In this document: one piece after another, positions 1 to 6,364 of the stretch
Numbering within the stretch: the stretch's first letter is position 1
Layout of the letters: the number at the start of each line of letters is the position of its first letter
From: Sulfurimonas sp.
Lineage (GTDB): Bacteria > Campylobacterota > Campylobacteria > Campylobacterales > Sulfurimonadaceae
NCBI GenBank assembly: GCA_027047745.1
Contig: JALTUB010000129.1
Span: forward strand, 1-6,604
Reading direction: 5' to 3'
DNA: 6,604 bases
Program-made: the position numbers and the translations under genes
The notes under the pieces: generated by a model
Told to the model about the DNA's origin: nothing
The model's input: the letters and a program-made list of their open reading frames with translations, nothing else
Databases searched by the model: none

Positions 1-126
1 TAGAAGTTACATCGCCGCTATCCTCAGCAGATACATTTTGCATAGTTACTAAGAGATCTATTCTGTCTAAAAATGGATCAGAGAGTCTATTTTTATATCT
101 TTTAATCTCAACTTCACTACACCTGC
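1..126 (-). pseudogene. comM: comM (yifB) fragment interrupted by the transposon
   Basis: The minus strand reads 41 codons without a stop (124 down to 2), starting RCSEVEIKRYKNRLSD and continuing with PFLDRIDL. This matches the conserved region of ComM/YifB, the Mg-chelatase-like AAA+ helicase needed for natural transformation, where a CRC(S) motif is followed by a rRY..RLS.P.LDRIDL block. The transposon replaces everything upstream: the codon before AGG should be TGC (Cys), and base 127 breaks it, so the gene is cut inside the CRC motif. The N-terminal part should lie beyond the other transposon end, and the C-terminal part continues left of the window. comM is the known home of AbaR/Tn6022-type islands in Acinetobacter. 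The gene identity is quite secure from the motif; loss of function is inferred. Confidence 0.85.
122..126. repeat. putative 5-bp target-site duplication (CCTGC)
   Basis: Tn7-like elements make 5-bp target duplications. If the element begins with T at 127, the duplicated target is CCTGC, which reads GCAGG in the comM sense and lies in the codons for the conserved CRC motif. The second copy would be beyond the far end and cannot be seen here, so this is inferred from where comM homology stops. Confidence 0.5.
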
Positions 127-154
127 TGACATTTACATTAAACTTTGCTACAAT
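126..154 (+). promoter_or_regulatory. candidate sigma-70 promoter spanning the comM/transposon junction
   Basis: CTGACA (126-131) and TACAAT (149-154) each match the -35 and -10 consensus at five of six positions, with an optimal 17-bp spacer. TG sits one base upstream of the -10 (TGCTACAAT), giving an extended -10 as well. It reads toward tnsA. The -10 lies inside the first TnsB-site repeat and the first base of the -35 comes from the target DNA. Prediction only; AT-rich DNA gives chance matches. Confidence 0.45.
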
Positions 155-221
155 CTGACACTAAATAAGGAGTTGCAGAATGATTTTTCCAATAAACTAT
201 GCTAAAAATACCAATAAACTA

Positions 222-230
222 TGCTACAAT
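222..230 (+). promoter_or_regulatory. candidate extended -10 within the third TnsB repeat
   Basis: TGCTACAAT at 222-230 is an extended -10-like element 57 bases before the tnsA start and is part of the TnsB repeat itself. No good -35 lies 17 bp upstream, so it would depend on the extended TG. If used, TnsB bound to the repeat would block the promoter and limit transposase expression. Weak prediction. Confidence 0.25.
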
Positions 231-242
231 CTTGCAAGATTG
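227..242. repeat. perfect 16-bp palindrome CAATCTTGCAAGATTG
   Basis: The sequence reads identically on both strands over 16 bp. It overlaps the last five bases of the third TnsB repeat and directly abuts the fourth, 45-60 bp upstream of the tnsA start. It has no loop, so it looks like a dimeric protein operator rather than a terminator. The XRE-type regulator encoded at 6024-6278 is a possible ligand; that link is inferred. Confidence 0.55.
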
Positions 243-286
243 CAATAAACTATGCTACAACATTACTTAATAACGAGGGATAAATC

Positions 287-985
287 ATGAGAATATCTAT
301 GAAAAATAGAAAAATAGGCTATACATATGGGAGTGTCTCAGGACATTTTTCTTTTAGAAAGCAAAAAAGCATTGCTTTTGAATCGACACTTGAAAGAGAT
401 ATGCTTACATTATTAGAGTTTAATGATAGTGTTGAAGACGTCATTGAGCAACCGCTAACAATCGAATACAAAAATCATAATGGGAGGACTGTAACATATA
501 CACCAGATTTTCTTGTCTATTTTAAAGAGCCAGATGCATCGCTTTTAAGATTACAGAGAAAACCATTACTTATTGAAGTAAAACCTACAGAAAAACTTCA
601 AAAACACTTTCAAGATTTAAGACCAAGATTTAAAATCGCAATGCAGTATGCACATGCAAACGATATGATTTTTAAAATTTACGACGAGAGAAGAATTAGA
701 ACGCAATATCTAAAGAACATAATATTTTTAAAACGATATAAAAGACATAAATTTCAAGAAGAAGATGAAAATCTTATTCTTACTTATATCCACTCTATTG
801 GCAATATTTCAATTGAGTATGTTCTTGAAGCATTAGCAGTAACAAAAGAGCAAAAAGCATTAATACTCAGTAATATATGGGGTTTGTTATCACAAAAAAA
901 ACTACTTTGTCATTTTGATAAAAAATTAAATTTACAAACAGAGGTATGGATAAATAATACAATAGAAATAGGAGCACTACAATGA
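287..985 (+). CDS. tnsA: TnsA endonuclease of Tn7-like transposon
   Basis: This 232-residue protein is the TnsA subunit of the heteromeric transposase, which cuts the 5' ends of the transposon so the element leaves by cut-and-paste. The N-terminal half has the restriction-endonuclease-like fold: FES.LERD (E32/E36), VEDVIEQP (49-56), the YTPDF motif with D74, and LIEVKP with E97 and K99, which together supply the acidic and lysine catalytic residues. Residues from about 120 to the end form the helical TnsA C-terminal domain that contacts TnsC in Tn7. It is a little shorter than Tn7 TnsA (273 residues). The start is supported by a GAGGGA Shine-Dalgarno sequence at 275-280, six bases upstream. 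Its stop overlaps the tnsB start (ATGA at 982-985), so the two are probably translationally coupled. In Acinetobacter Tn6022 literature the counterpart is called tniC. Confidence 0.93.
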   Translation: MRISMKNRKIGYTYGSVSGHFSFRKQKSIAFESTLERDMLTLLEFNDSVEDVIEQPLTIEYKNHNGRTVTYTPDFLVYFKEPDASLLRLQRKPLLIEVKPTEKLQKHFQDLRPRFKIAMQYAHANDMIFKIYDERRIRTQYLKNIIFLKRYKRHKFQEEDENLILTYIHSIGNISIEYVLEALAVTKEQKALILSNIWGLLSQKKLLCHFDKKLNLQTEVWINNTIEIGALQ

Positions 986-2874
986 ATCAAAAGCAGGACA
1001 TCAAATCTCTTAAATTAGATAGAAGCAGTCTTAAAATCAAGGAAAATGAATTTGCTGAATACAAGAACGAAATTTATAAAATTTCTAGCATTATCGATTT
1101 CACATATGTAATCGGCATCAATATTGAGACAAAAAGACCCAAAAGATTAGGGATTCAACAATTAAAGCCAATATCTTCTAGTGAAATTTCTAAAGACATC
1201 TCTATCTTTAAGGATATTGCAGATTATTCAAATGAAGAGTTTAAAGAAATTCAAGAAAAGTATTTGGCAATTCAACCTCTTCTATCCAATGATATTACAC
1301 GAGACGAAATAGAAGAACATTCTAAAAAAATTGGTGTTCATTATACTACTTTATATAGATGGCTAAAAAAATATAAATCTACCGGAACGCTTGCAGGTTT
1401 GCTACCTCGTCCATCAGGAAGGAAAAGGGGTGAAACAAGACTCGATTATATGGTTGAAGACATTATGCAGAACATTATTAATACATATTACCTTACTCAT
1501 CAAAAACCATCTATTCAATCAGTTATCAATAAAATCAACATTGAATGTAAAAATAGAAATATTAAAGCACCCAGTCCGAATACTATACGCAATAGAATTC
1601 ATAAACTCTCTGAATACGAAGTTCTTAAAAAACAGGGAAATCGCTCTATCGCACGAACAAAATTTGAGCCTACTCCTGGAAATTTTACTGCTGATTATCC
1701 AATGCAGCTAATAGAAATAGATCATACCCCTGTCGATATTATCCTAGTAGACGATGAAACAAGAGAGCCAATTGGCAGACCATATCTTACACTCGCAATT
1801 GATATCTATAGCCGAATGATTGCTGGTTATTATCTTTCATTAAATCCACCCAGTGTAACATCTGTAGCAATGTGCGTAACAACAACCGTATTACCTAAAG
1901 ACAAACTATTACTAGATTTGGATATAGATTCAAATTGGGATATATGGGGATTTCCTGAAACAATTCATGTTGATAACGGTGCAGATTTTAGAGCAGAGGC
2001 GATTAAGGAAGCAGGTTTGGTTCATGGAATTAATATAGAATTTAGACCAGTTGGAAGATCAAACTACGGAGGGCACATCGAACGAGCAATTGGAACATTG
2101 ATGAACGCAGTGCATGAAATTCCAGGTACTACTTTTTCTAATATTCAACAAAAAGGTGAATATAATGCCGACAAATATTCATCTATGACATTCTCAGAAT
2201 TTGAAAAATGGCTTGTTACATTTATTACAAAAGTTTATCACAAAAGAAAGCACCATGGAATTGATACTTCACCAGAGATTTTATTGGAGCAAGGCATTTT
2301 TGGAGAAGATGCTGTAGGATTACCACCTAAGCCATCTGATCCGCTTAGTATATTAATTGATTTTTTACCAATGTTTAGAAGAACCGTACAAAAAAATGGC
2401 ATCAACATAGATGGAATCAACTATTATGATAATCTTCTGAGAAGCAAGATACACAGTATGGACGAGGCAACAGGAAAAAAGAAACAATTTATCTGCAAAA
2501 GAGACCCTCGTGACATCAAACATATCTGGTTTTATGATGACAGTATTCAGGAATATTTTAAAATTCCTGCTGCGGATCAATCCCTACCTAATTTAACACT
2601 ATGGGAATATGATTTACTAAAGAAAAAGCTACGAGATAATGGAGCAAGAGATATAAACACAAATCAAATTATCGAAGCATACGAGGAACTTCATAAGCAA
2701 ATTGAAAATTCAACCAAAAAAAGTAAAAAAGCAAGACGAGCAAAACAACGTCTTAAAAACAAAGATAAAGAAGTTGAAGAAATTGTTGATCAAAAACACA
2801 CCCCTATTGAAAAGGTGCTGGCAAACGAGCAGGATGATTCATTTTGGGATGAAGATATTACAGATATATGGTAG
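982..2874 (+). CDS. tnsB: TnsB DDE transposase (TniA-type)
   Basis: This 630-residue DDE-family transposase binds the end repeats, cuts the 3' ends and joins them to the target. An N-terminal region is followed by a helix-turn-helix at about 104-135 (YTTLYRWLKK) and a second DNA-binding region at about 150-212. The RNase H-like core carries D247 (LIEIDHTP), D331 (IHVDNGADF) and E367 (YGGHIERAIGTL); the last two are separated by 35 residues, a DD(35)E arrangement. A beta-barrel-like region follows (about 450-545), then a lysine-rich stretch (about 577-600) and an acidic tail ending DSFWDEDITDIW, likely the TnsC-contacting tail known in TnsB and MuA. Length is close to the family norm (Tn7 TnsB is about 700). 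A GGAG at 971-974 lies seven bases before the start, which overlaps the tnsA stop. All three catalytic residues are present, so it looks functional. Confidence 0.95.
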   Translation: MNQKQDIKSLKLDRSSLKIKENEFAEYKNEIYKISSIIDFTYVIGINIETKRPKRLGIQQLKPISSSEISKDISIFKDIADYSNEEFKEIQEKYLAIQPLLSNDITRDEIEEHSKKIGVHYTTLYRWLKKYKSTGTLAGLLPRPSGRKRGETRLDYMVEDIMQNIINTYYLTHQKPSIQSVINKINIECKNRNIKAPSPNTIRNRIHKLSEYEVLKKQGNRSIARTKFEPTPGNFTADYPMQLIEIDHTPVDIILVDDETREPIGRPYLTLAIDIYSRMIAGYYLSLNPPSVTSVAMCVTTTVLPKDKLLLDLDIDSNWDIWGFPETIHVDNGADFRAEAIKEAGLVHGINIEFRPVGRSNYGGHIERAIGTLMNAVHEIPGTTFSNIQQKGEYNADKYSSMTFSEFEKWLVTFITKVYHKRKHHGIDTSPEILLEQGIFGEDAVGLPPKPSDPLSILIDFLPMFRRTVQKNGINIDGINYYDNLLRSKIHSMDEATGKKKQFICKRDPRDIKHIWFYDDSIQEYFKIPAADQSLPNLTLWEYDLLKKKLRDNGARDINTNQIIEAYEELHKQIENSTKKSKKARRAKQRLKNKDKEVEEIVDQKHTPIEKVLANEQDDSFWDEDITDIW

Positions 2875-2882
2875 GTAAAGAA

Positions 2883-3788
2883 ATGGACAGATATACACAT
2901 ATTAATGACGAATGCAAAAAAATTATAGAGCAAAGCAAACAAGAAAGAATTAATTTTCTAAATAAAGATGTCGTTATTGAGTACAATAAAGTCAAAAAAA
3001 TACACCAACATTTAGACTCCATGCTCGATAGACCAAAAAAACCACGTGTGCAGAATCTCCTTATTGTCGGTGAATCTAATATTGGTAAGACATCTATCAT
3101 AAAATCTTTCGAAGCAAAACATAATAGCTATACACTCGAAAATGAAGAAGGAATGAGTGTTGTTGTGCGTCCCGTTATATCTGCTTTAGCATCAGAAGTC
3201 GCAGAGGTTAAACATCTCTACATCTCTATACTCGAAGAATTTTGGACACCTTTTAACCCAGCAGATTCACTTGTAAAACTACGTCACCAGATGTTTCATC
3301 TTATGCAAGAGTGTAATGTTCAAATGCTTATTATAGATGAAGTGCACCATTTCCTACGAGGTACACCAAAACAACAGCGTAATGTAATGGATGCTCTCAA
3401 AAATATTGGGAATAAACTGATGATACCTCTTGTGTGTGTTGGACTCAAAGAGGCAGAACTAATTTTAACTTCCGACCCCCAACTTGCCAGTCGTTTTGAC
3501 ATAATTAAATTACCTCCTTGGGAGCTTAATAAGGATTTTAGAATATTACTTAAATCTTTTGAGGCAAGACTTCCTCTAAAGCAACCATCAAATCTTCATG
3601 AAAAAGAAAAAGCGACACTGTTGCATCTTATTTCTCAAGGAAATACCGGAAATTTACATCGCCTATTAATCGAATGTGCCATATATGCAATAGAAAATGA
3701 TCTTGAGCAAATTACCCTGGAAACGATAAACAAGTTTAAATGGGTAAAACCCACAAATAGCATAACACCAAGAGAGTTACCACTGTAA
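2883..3788 (+). CDS. tnsC: TnsC/TniB-type AAA+ ATPase
   Basis: This AAA+ ATPase regulates transposition: it is recruited to the target, oligomerises on DNA and activates TnsA-TnsB. Residue numbers are from the ATG at 2883. Walker A is GESNIGKT (63-70, K69), Walker B is MLIIDEVHH (D152, E153), a sensor-1-like stretch is IPLVCVGLKEA, and SRF (R204) is the likely arginine finger. The N-terminus (MDRYTHI, then ERI...) and the block RNVMDALKNIGN..IPLV are characteristic of TniB. At 301 residues it is TniB-sized, far shorter than Tn7 TnsC (555). An in-frame ATG at 2868 would add five residues and overlap the tnsB end; 2883 is preferred because AGG at 2873-2875 lies seven bases upstream and the N-terminus then matches TniB. 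In Acinetobacter Tn6022 it corresponds to tniB. Confidence 0.93.
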   Translation: MDRYTHINDECKKIIEQSKQERINFLNKDVVIEYNKVKKIHQHLDSMLDRPKKPRVQNLLIVGESNIGKTSIIKSFEAKHNSYTLENEEGMSVVVRPVISALASEVAEVKHLYISILEEFWTPFNPADSLVKLRHQMFHLMQECNVQMLIIDEVHHFLRGTPKQQRNVMDALKNIGNKLMIPLVCVGLKEAELILTSDPQLASRFDIIKLPPWELNKDFRILLKSFEARLPLKQPSNLHEKEKATLLHLISQGNTGNLHRLLIECAIYAIENDLEQITLETINKFKWVKPTNSITPRELPL

Positions 3789-3789
3789 T

Positions 3790-4857
3790 ATGCGATTTGA
3801 TATAGAAGTTAAGCCTTTTTATGATGAAACATTCAGTTCATGGTTTTTTAGAACAGCAATTGCCAACGGAACCGATTCAAAAAGTTTAGCTTTAGCAGTA
3901 TGGAAACAAAATAGCTTATGGTACAGGGATTTAGACAAATATATACCACATGATTTGATTATACAGCTCAGTAATCAGACAATGCTCTCATATCAACAAA
4001 TTGAAAACTTAACACTTTCCCCAATAATTAAAATGTTGGCACCAGACTCACTTGCTAATAAATACAAATGGGGTCTACTTTTACCTTTAGGGCAAAAAGG
4101 TTCAATAAGGACAAATGGTTTATCTTTTTGCCCAAAATGCCTTAGTGAAGAGATACCTTATATAAAAAAAGAGTGGAAAACGGCTTGGTGTGTTTCATGT
4201 TCTGCACATGATGTTCAATTAGTAACGACCTGCGAAAAATGTGATCATATCTTTTCACCCCATACACTCTCTTTCGAACAAACAGAAATCTATCGATGTG
4301 CTAATTGTGACTATGATTTGCGAAATTCAAAATTAAAGCAAGCTAACAAAAACGCAACAAAACTACAAAGTAGGCTCTCAAAATTGGCATTCGAAAATAA
4401 AAAGCAAATAAGTTTTCCTTTGCATTTTAAAAACAAGCAAGACTTATTTCTTAGTTTGAATATTTTCATATCCTTTATTGCTCATATTTACCATAAAGAC
4501 AAATACCGTACCCTACTTGAAGAGTTACATATTGCCACTATTCACAAATTTACAAAGTCAAACAATTCAACTTTTTGCAGATACAATATTATTGATCGAG
4601 GCTACCTCTTATCTTGTGCATATGAGATATTCCAATATGATACAGAAACCTTAATTAGCTTATTGCAAAAATATAATGTTTCTAAAAAGATATTAAGAAG
4701 AACATATAAAACTGTTTCGCCCACCATCACATATATTCTATCAAAACTTGACGATTCAAAGATCCGCAAACCACCTAGAACAGTCAAGAAAACAATAACT
4801 CCTAAATCAAAAAAAGAAGTAGAAGCTCTTTTTGACAAAATAAGAACAGCCCTTTAA
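3790..4857 (+). CDS. tniQ: TniQ family transposition protein (TnsD-like)
   Basis: This 355-residue TniQ-domain protein belongs to the group that links a target-recognition component to TnsC. The N-terminus (VKPFYDETFSSWFFRTA, residues 7-23) is the usual TniQ opening. Two zinc sites follow: C114, C117, C134 and C137 or H140, then C148, C151, C170 and C173, with the typical W...AWC..C..H..L...C..C spacing. The C-terminal half is basic and helical without a recognised domain. It is shorter than Tn7 TnsD (508 residues), so it has less room for a long sequence-specific DNA-binding tail; this suggests it is an adaptor that relies on another selector. The start lies one base after the tnsC stop, with an AGAGAG-type Shine-Dalgarno rather far upstream (3771-3776), so coupling to tnsC is likely. 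It would correspond to tniD/tniQ in Tn6022. Confidence 0.9.
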   Translation: MRFDIEVKPFYDETFSSWFFRTAIANGTDSKSLALAVWKQNSLWYRDLDKYIPHDLIIQLSNQTMLSYQQIENLTLSPIIKMLAPDSLANKYKWGLLLPLGQKGSIRTNGLSFCPKCLSEEIPYIKKEWKTAWCVSCSAHDVQLVTTCEKCDHIFSPHTLSFEQTEIYRCANCDYDLRNSKLKQANKNATKLQSRLSKLAFENKKQISFPLHFKNKQDLFLSLNIFISFIAHIYHKDKYRTLLEELHIATIHKFTKSNNSTFCRYNIIDRGYLLSCAYEIFQYDTETLISLLQKYNVSKKILRRTYKTVSPTITYILSKLDDSKIRKPPRTVKKTITPKSKKEVEALFDKIRTAL

Positions 4858-4861
4858 AACA

Positions 4862-6079
4862 ATGCATTTCAATCACTCTCTGATAGCTAGTATCACGATT
4901 CCAAAAACTTCCTATAGCAAGTCAAAAAATATAAATGAACAAGATACGCACATATCTTTTGATAAAAAATCTCTTCCAACATGTAGCAGCTGTGGCTACA
5001 GAAGAAAACCCTATTCTTACACACTTCAGAAAAAAGTTTTATGTAAAATTTGTAGTATTGAAGTCACAAGAGTATGCAAAGAGTGTAAAAAAAGTTTTCC
5101 AGCAGGTAGAGGCACTATATGTTCAGATTGTATTTTTCAGAAAAGCTTGAACAAAAAAGTATCGAAAATTATCTCATACTTATCTCCCTATACAGGTATA
5201 TACTTTGTAAAATTTACAAAATGGCTTAGTGGGAGAAGAGGCGTGAATTTCACCTCAGTATATATTGAAAAATATCAAGAATATTTCTTTCAAATTGACA
5301 CCTTATGTCAAGAGACAAAGAAGTTTCCTACATATGAGGAGTTACTTAACGCTTACCCCTTCGCAACATCTAAATCTTATTTTCTTATACACACATTTTT
5401 AGCACATAAGAATCTTATAAAGATTGATAAAAGGACACGAGAAAAATATGCAAACTTAAACCTAATCGATAAACTTTTAAATACATCTTTTGCTACAAAT
5501 AGTTTTCATCATTTTATAAAAAATTATCATAAACAATTACAATCAAAACTACAACTCAACTCAATTACTTATCTAACTATGCGATTATCTCTTTCTTCTG
5601 CTGTCAAATATCTACAATATTGTGAATATTTTAAAGACAATGAACCCTCAATGTATATACTTGAAGGCTACTTGTGGATATATCCTGGTCAAAGAAATTC
5701 ATTAACAGAATTCACAAATTTCTTGAAGCATCAATACAACTACAACTTAACCATAACAAATATAAAACAAGCATCTCTTTCTCGACCACATGTGTCGCAC
5801 CAAATTTTACAAAAAAGATTTCTGCGAATCATACAAACCCCTCCTGATAAATCTATAAAAATTCAAAGTTTTTATAAAGTTGTTTTCGGATATTTGCATT
5901 GGATTTTCATTCCCAATAATGTTTATCTAAGTTGTGACAATATCAAAAAAAATTCCAAACAAGATTTTTATATACAAATGTGTGCACAGAAATTTTATTT
6001 ACCGAAAGAACTTGTACAATATGCTAGAGTTCTTGAAAAAATACACACAGATCAACTTCAAGAACATGCGCTATCTTAG
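4862..6079 (+). CDS. tnsF: putative TnsF-like comM target selector (zinc knuckles, degenerate recombinase-like)
   Basis: This is a 405-residue protein. The N-terminus has four CxxC knuckles: C41/C44, C61/C64, C72/C75 and C87/C90, enough for two zinc sites. Helical sequence follows: FTKWLSGRRG (118-127), a stretch at about 155-190, and a core-binding-like region at about 235-300 containing AVKYLQYC and PGQRNSLTEFTNFLKH. The C-terminal ~100 residues (FGYLHWIFIP, then YLPKELVQYARVLEK) recall recombinase relatives, but no HxxR...Y tyrosine-recombinase active site is visible. In Tn6022-like elements the gene after tniQ (tniE) encodes TnsF, an inactivated tyrosine-recombinase protein that directs insertion into comM. 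This gene has the same position and its element sits in comM, so TnsF is the best explanation. It starts four bases after tniQ with no clear Shine-Dalgarno, implying coupled translation; its last 56 bases overlap the antisense regulator. An alternative is an unrelated zinc-finger DNA-binding selector. Confidence 0.7.
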   Translation: MHFNHSLIASITIPKTSYSKSKNINEQDTHISFDKKSLPTCSSCGYRRKPYSYTLQKKVLCKICSIEVTRVCKECKKSFPAGRGTICSDCIFQKSLNKKVSKIISYLSPYTGIYFVKFTKWLSGRRGVNFTSVYIEKYQEYFFQIDTLCQETKKFPTYEELLNAYPFATSKSYFLIHTFLAHKNLIKIDKRTREKYANLNLIDKLLNTSFATNSFHHFIKNYHKQLQSKLQLNSITYLTMRLSLSSAVKYLQYCEYFKDNEPSMYILEGYLWIYPGQRNSLTEFTNFLKHQYNYNLTITNIKQASLSRPHVSHQILQKRFLRIIQTPPDKSIKIQSFYKVVFGYLHWIFIPNNVYLSCDNIKKNSKQDFYIQMCAQKFYLPKELVQYARVLEKIHTDQLQEHALS

Positions 6080-6278
6080 CAAGATGTTCAATATTAAAAT
6101 GTTGTCCTTTATAGCATATTTCTGCTCTTGATACTATAGTTACGGATTTATGTCCAATTGCTTGAGATAGTTGCAGTTGCGTAAGTCCTTTACTCTCTCT
6201 ATGGCGTTTTACATTTTTTCCAATTTTTACATATAGTTCCTTTGTAAAATCATCAGTTAAATCATCACAATCATTCAT
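6024..6278 (-). CDS. small XRE-family (Cro/CI-type) helix-turn-helix regulator
   Basis: This 84-residue protein is almost entirely one HTH_3/XRE DNA-binding domain (about residues 18-77): IGKNVKRHRESKGLTQLQL, then SQAIGHKSVTIVSRAE as the second and recognition helices, and FNIEHLAKIAHVLEVDLCVFF closing the five-helix fold. It should bind DNA as a dimer and act as a repressor. AAGG on the minus strand (6288-6291 in window coordinates) lies nine bases before the ATG and supports the start. The gene runs against the transposition operon and its 3' end overlaps the end of the 405-codon gene. It probably controls its own divergent promoter region and perhaps the transposition operon, as small XRE proteins often do in mobile elements, but no shared operator sequence was found to prove it. 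Confidence 0.88.
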   Translation of the reverse strand: MNDCDDLTDDFTKELYVKIGKNVKRHRESKGLTQLQLSQAIGHKSVTIVSRAEICYKGQHFNIEHLAKIAHVLEVDLCVFFQEL

Positions 6279-6302
6279 ATATTTATACCTTGCTATAAGA
6301 AG

Positions 6303-6350
6303 TTAGCTAAGCATAATTGAATGTATGCTATTATTCAACTTGTTATAACA
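6303..6350. repeat. small palindromes in the divergent intergenic region
   Basis: Three inverted-repeat elements lie in the 86-bp gap between the regulator and the next gene: TTAGCTAA (6303-6310), TTGAAT with its complement ATTCAA separated by 10 bp (6317-6322 and 6333-6338), and the perfect 10-bp palindrome TGTTATAACA (6341-6350). Any could be an operator for the XRE protein; short palindromes also arise by chance in AT-rich DNA. TGTTATAAC (6341-6349) also resembles an extended -10 for the plus-strand gene. Confidence 0.35.
6310..6338 (-). promoter_or_regulatory. candidate sigma-70 promoter of the XRE regulator gene
   Basis: On the minus strand TTGAAT (6338-6333) and TATGCT (6315-6310) are separated by 17 bp, matching four of six consensus bases at each box. 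The start site would fall near 6303, about 25 bases before the ATG. The 8-bp palindrome TTAGCTAA (6303-6310) touches the downstream edge of the -10, a good place for an autoregulatory operator. Confidence 0.45.
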
Positions 6351-6364
6351 CAGTAAGGGTCAAA

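Larger units (their letters stand above)
127..262 (+). repeat. transposon end with four TnsB-binding-site-like repeats
   Basis: Four direct copies of a 20-bp motif with consensus CAATAAACTATGCTACAATC lie at 136-155 (two mismatches: CATTAAACTTTG...), 190-209 (TGCTAAAAAT variant), 212-231 (perfect) and 243-262 (last two bases differ). They are preceded by the nine terminal bases TGACATTTA. Spacing between starts is irregular (54, 22 and 31 bp). In Tn7, each end is a short terminal sequence followed by several ~22-bp TnsB sites in the same orientation, and the tnsA-proximal end carries four, so the arrangement fits. The repeats should also appear in inverted orientation at the far end. Confidence 0.85.

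Noticed and set aside
36..54. Sequence TTTGCATAGTTACT resembling an inverted TnsB repeat
   Set aside because: It lies inside the in-frame comM fragment and shares only a short core (GCATAGTT) with the repeats; chance similarity is more likely.
136..262. Four short direct repeats that could be taken for a CRISPR array
   Set aside because: Repeats are only 20 bp, imperfect, irregularly spaced (2 to 34 bp gaps) and sit at a transposon end directly before tnsA; TnsB sites explain them.
1391..1711. 106-codon open frame on the plus strand inside tnsB
   Set aside because: It is out of frame with tnsB, overlaps its conserved DNA-binding region, and has no Shine-Dalgarno or recognisable motif.
2238..3100. 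Several 60-80 codon minus-strand open frames opposite tnsB and tnsC
   Set aside because: They are antisense shadows of strongly conserved coding sequence with no motif or translation signal.
4602..4838. 78-codon minus-strand open frame opposite tniQ
   Set aside because: Hydrophobic-looking translation is the expected reverse of lysine- and serine-rich coding DNA; no start signal.
4935..5150. 71-codon plus-strand open frame within the zinc-knuckle gene
   Set aside because: Out of frame with the cysteine knuckles, which are clearly encoded by the longer frame.
5934..6131. 65-codon plus-strand open frame across the selector/regulator overlap
   Set aside because: Sits where two supported genes already overlap and has no motif or Shine-Dalgarno sequence.
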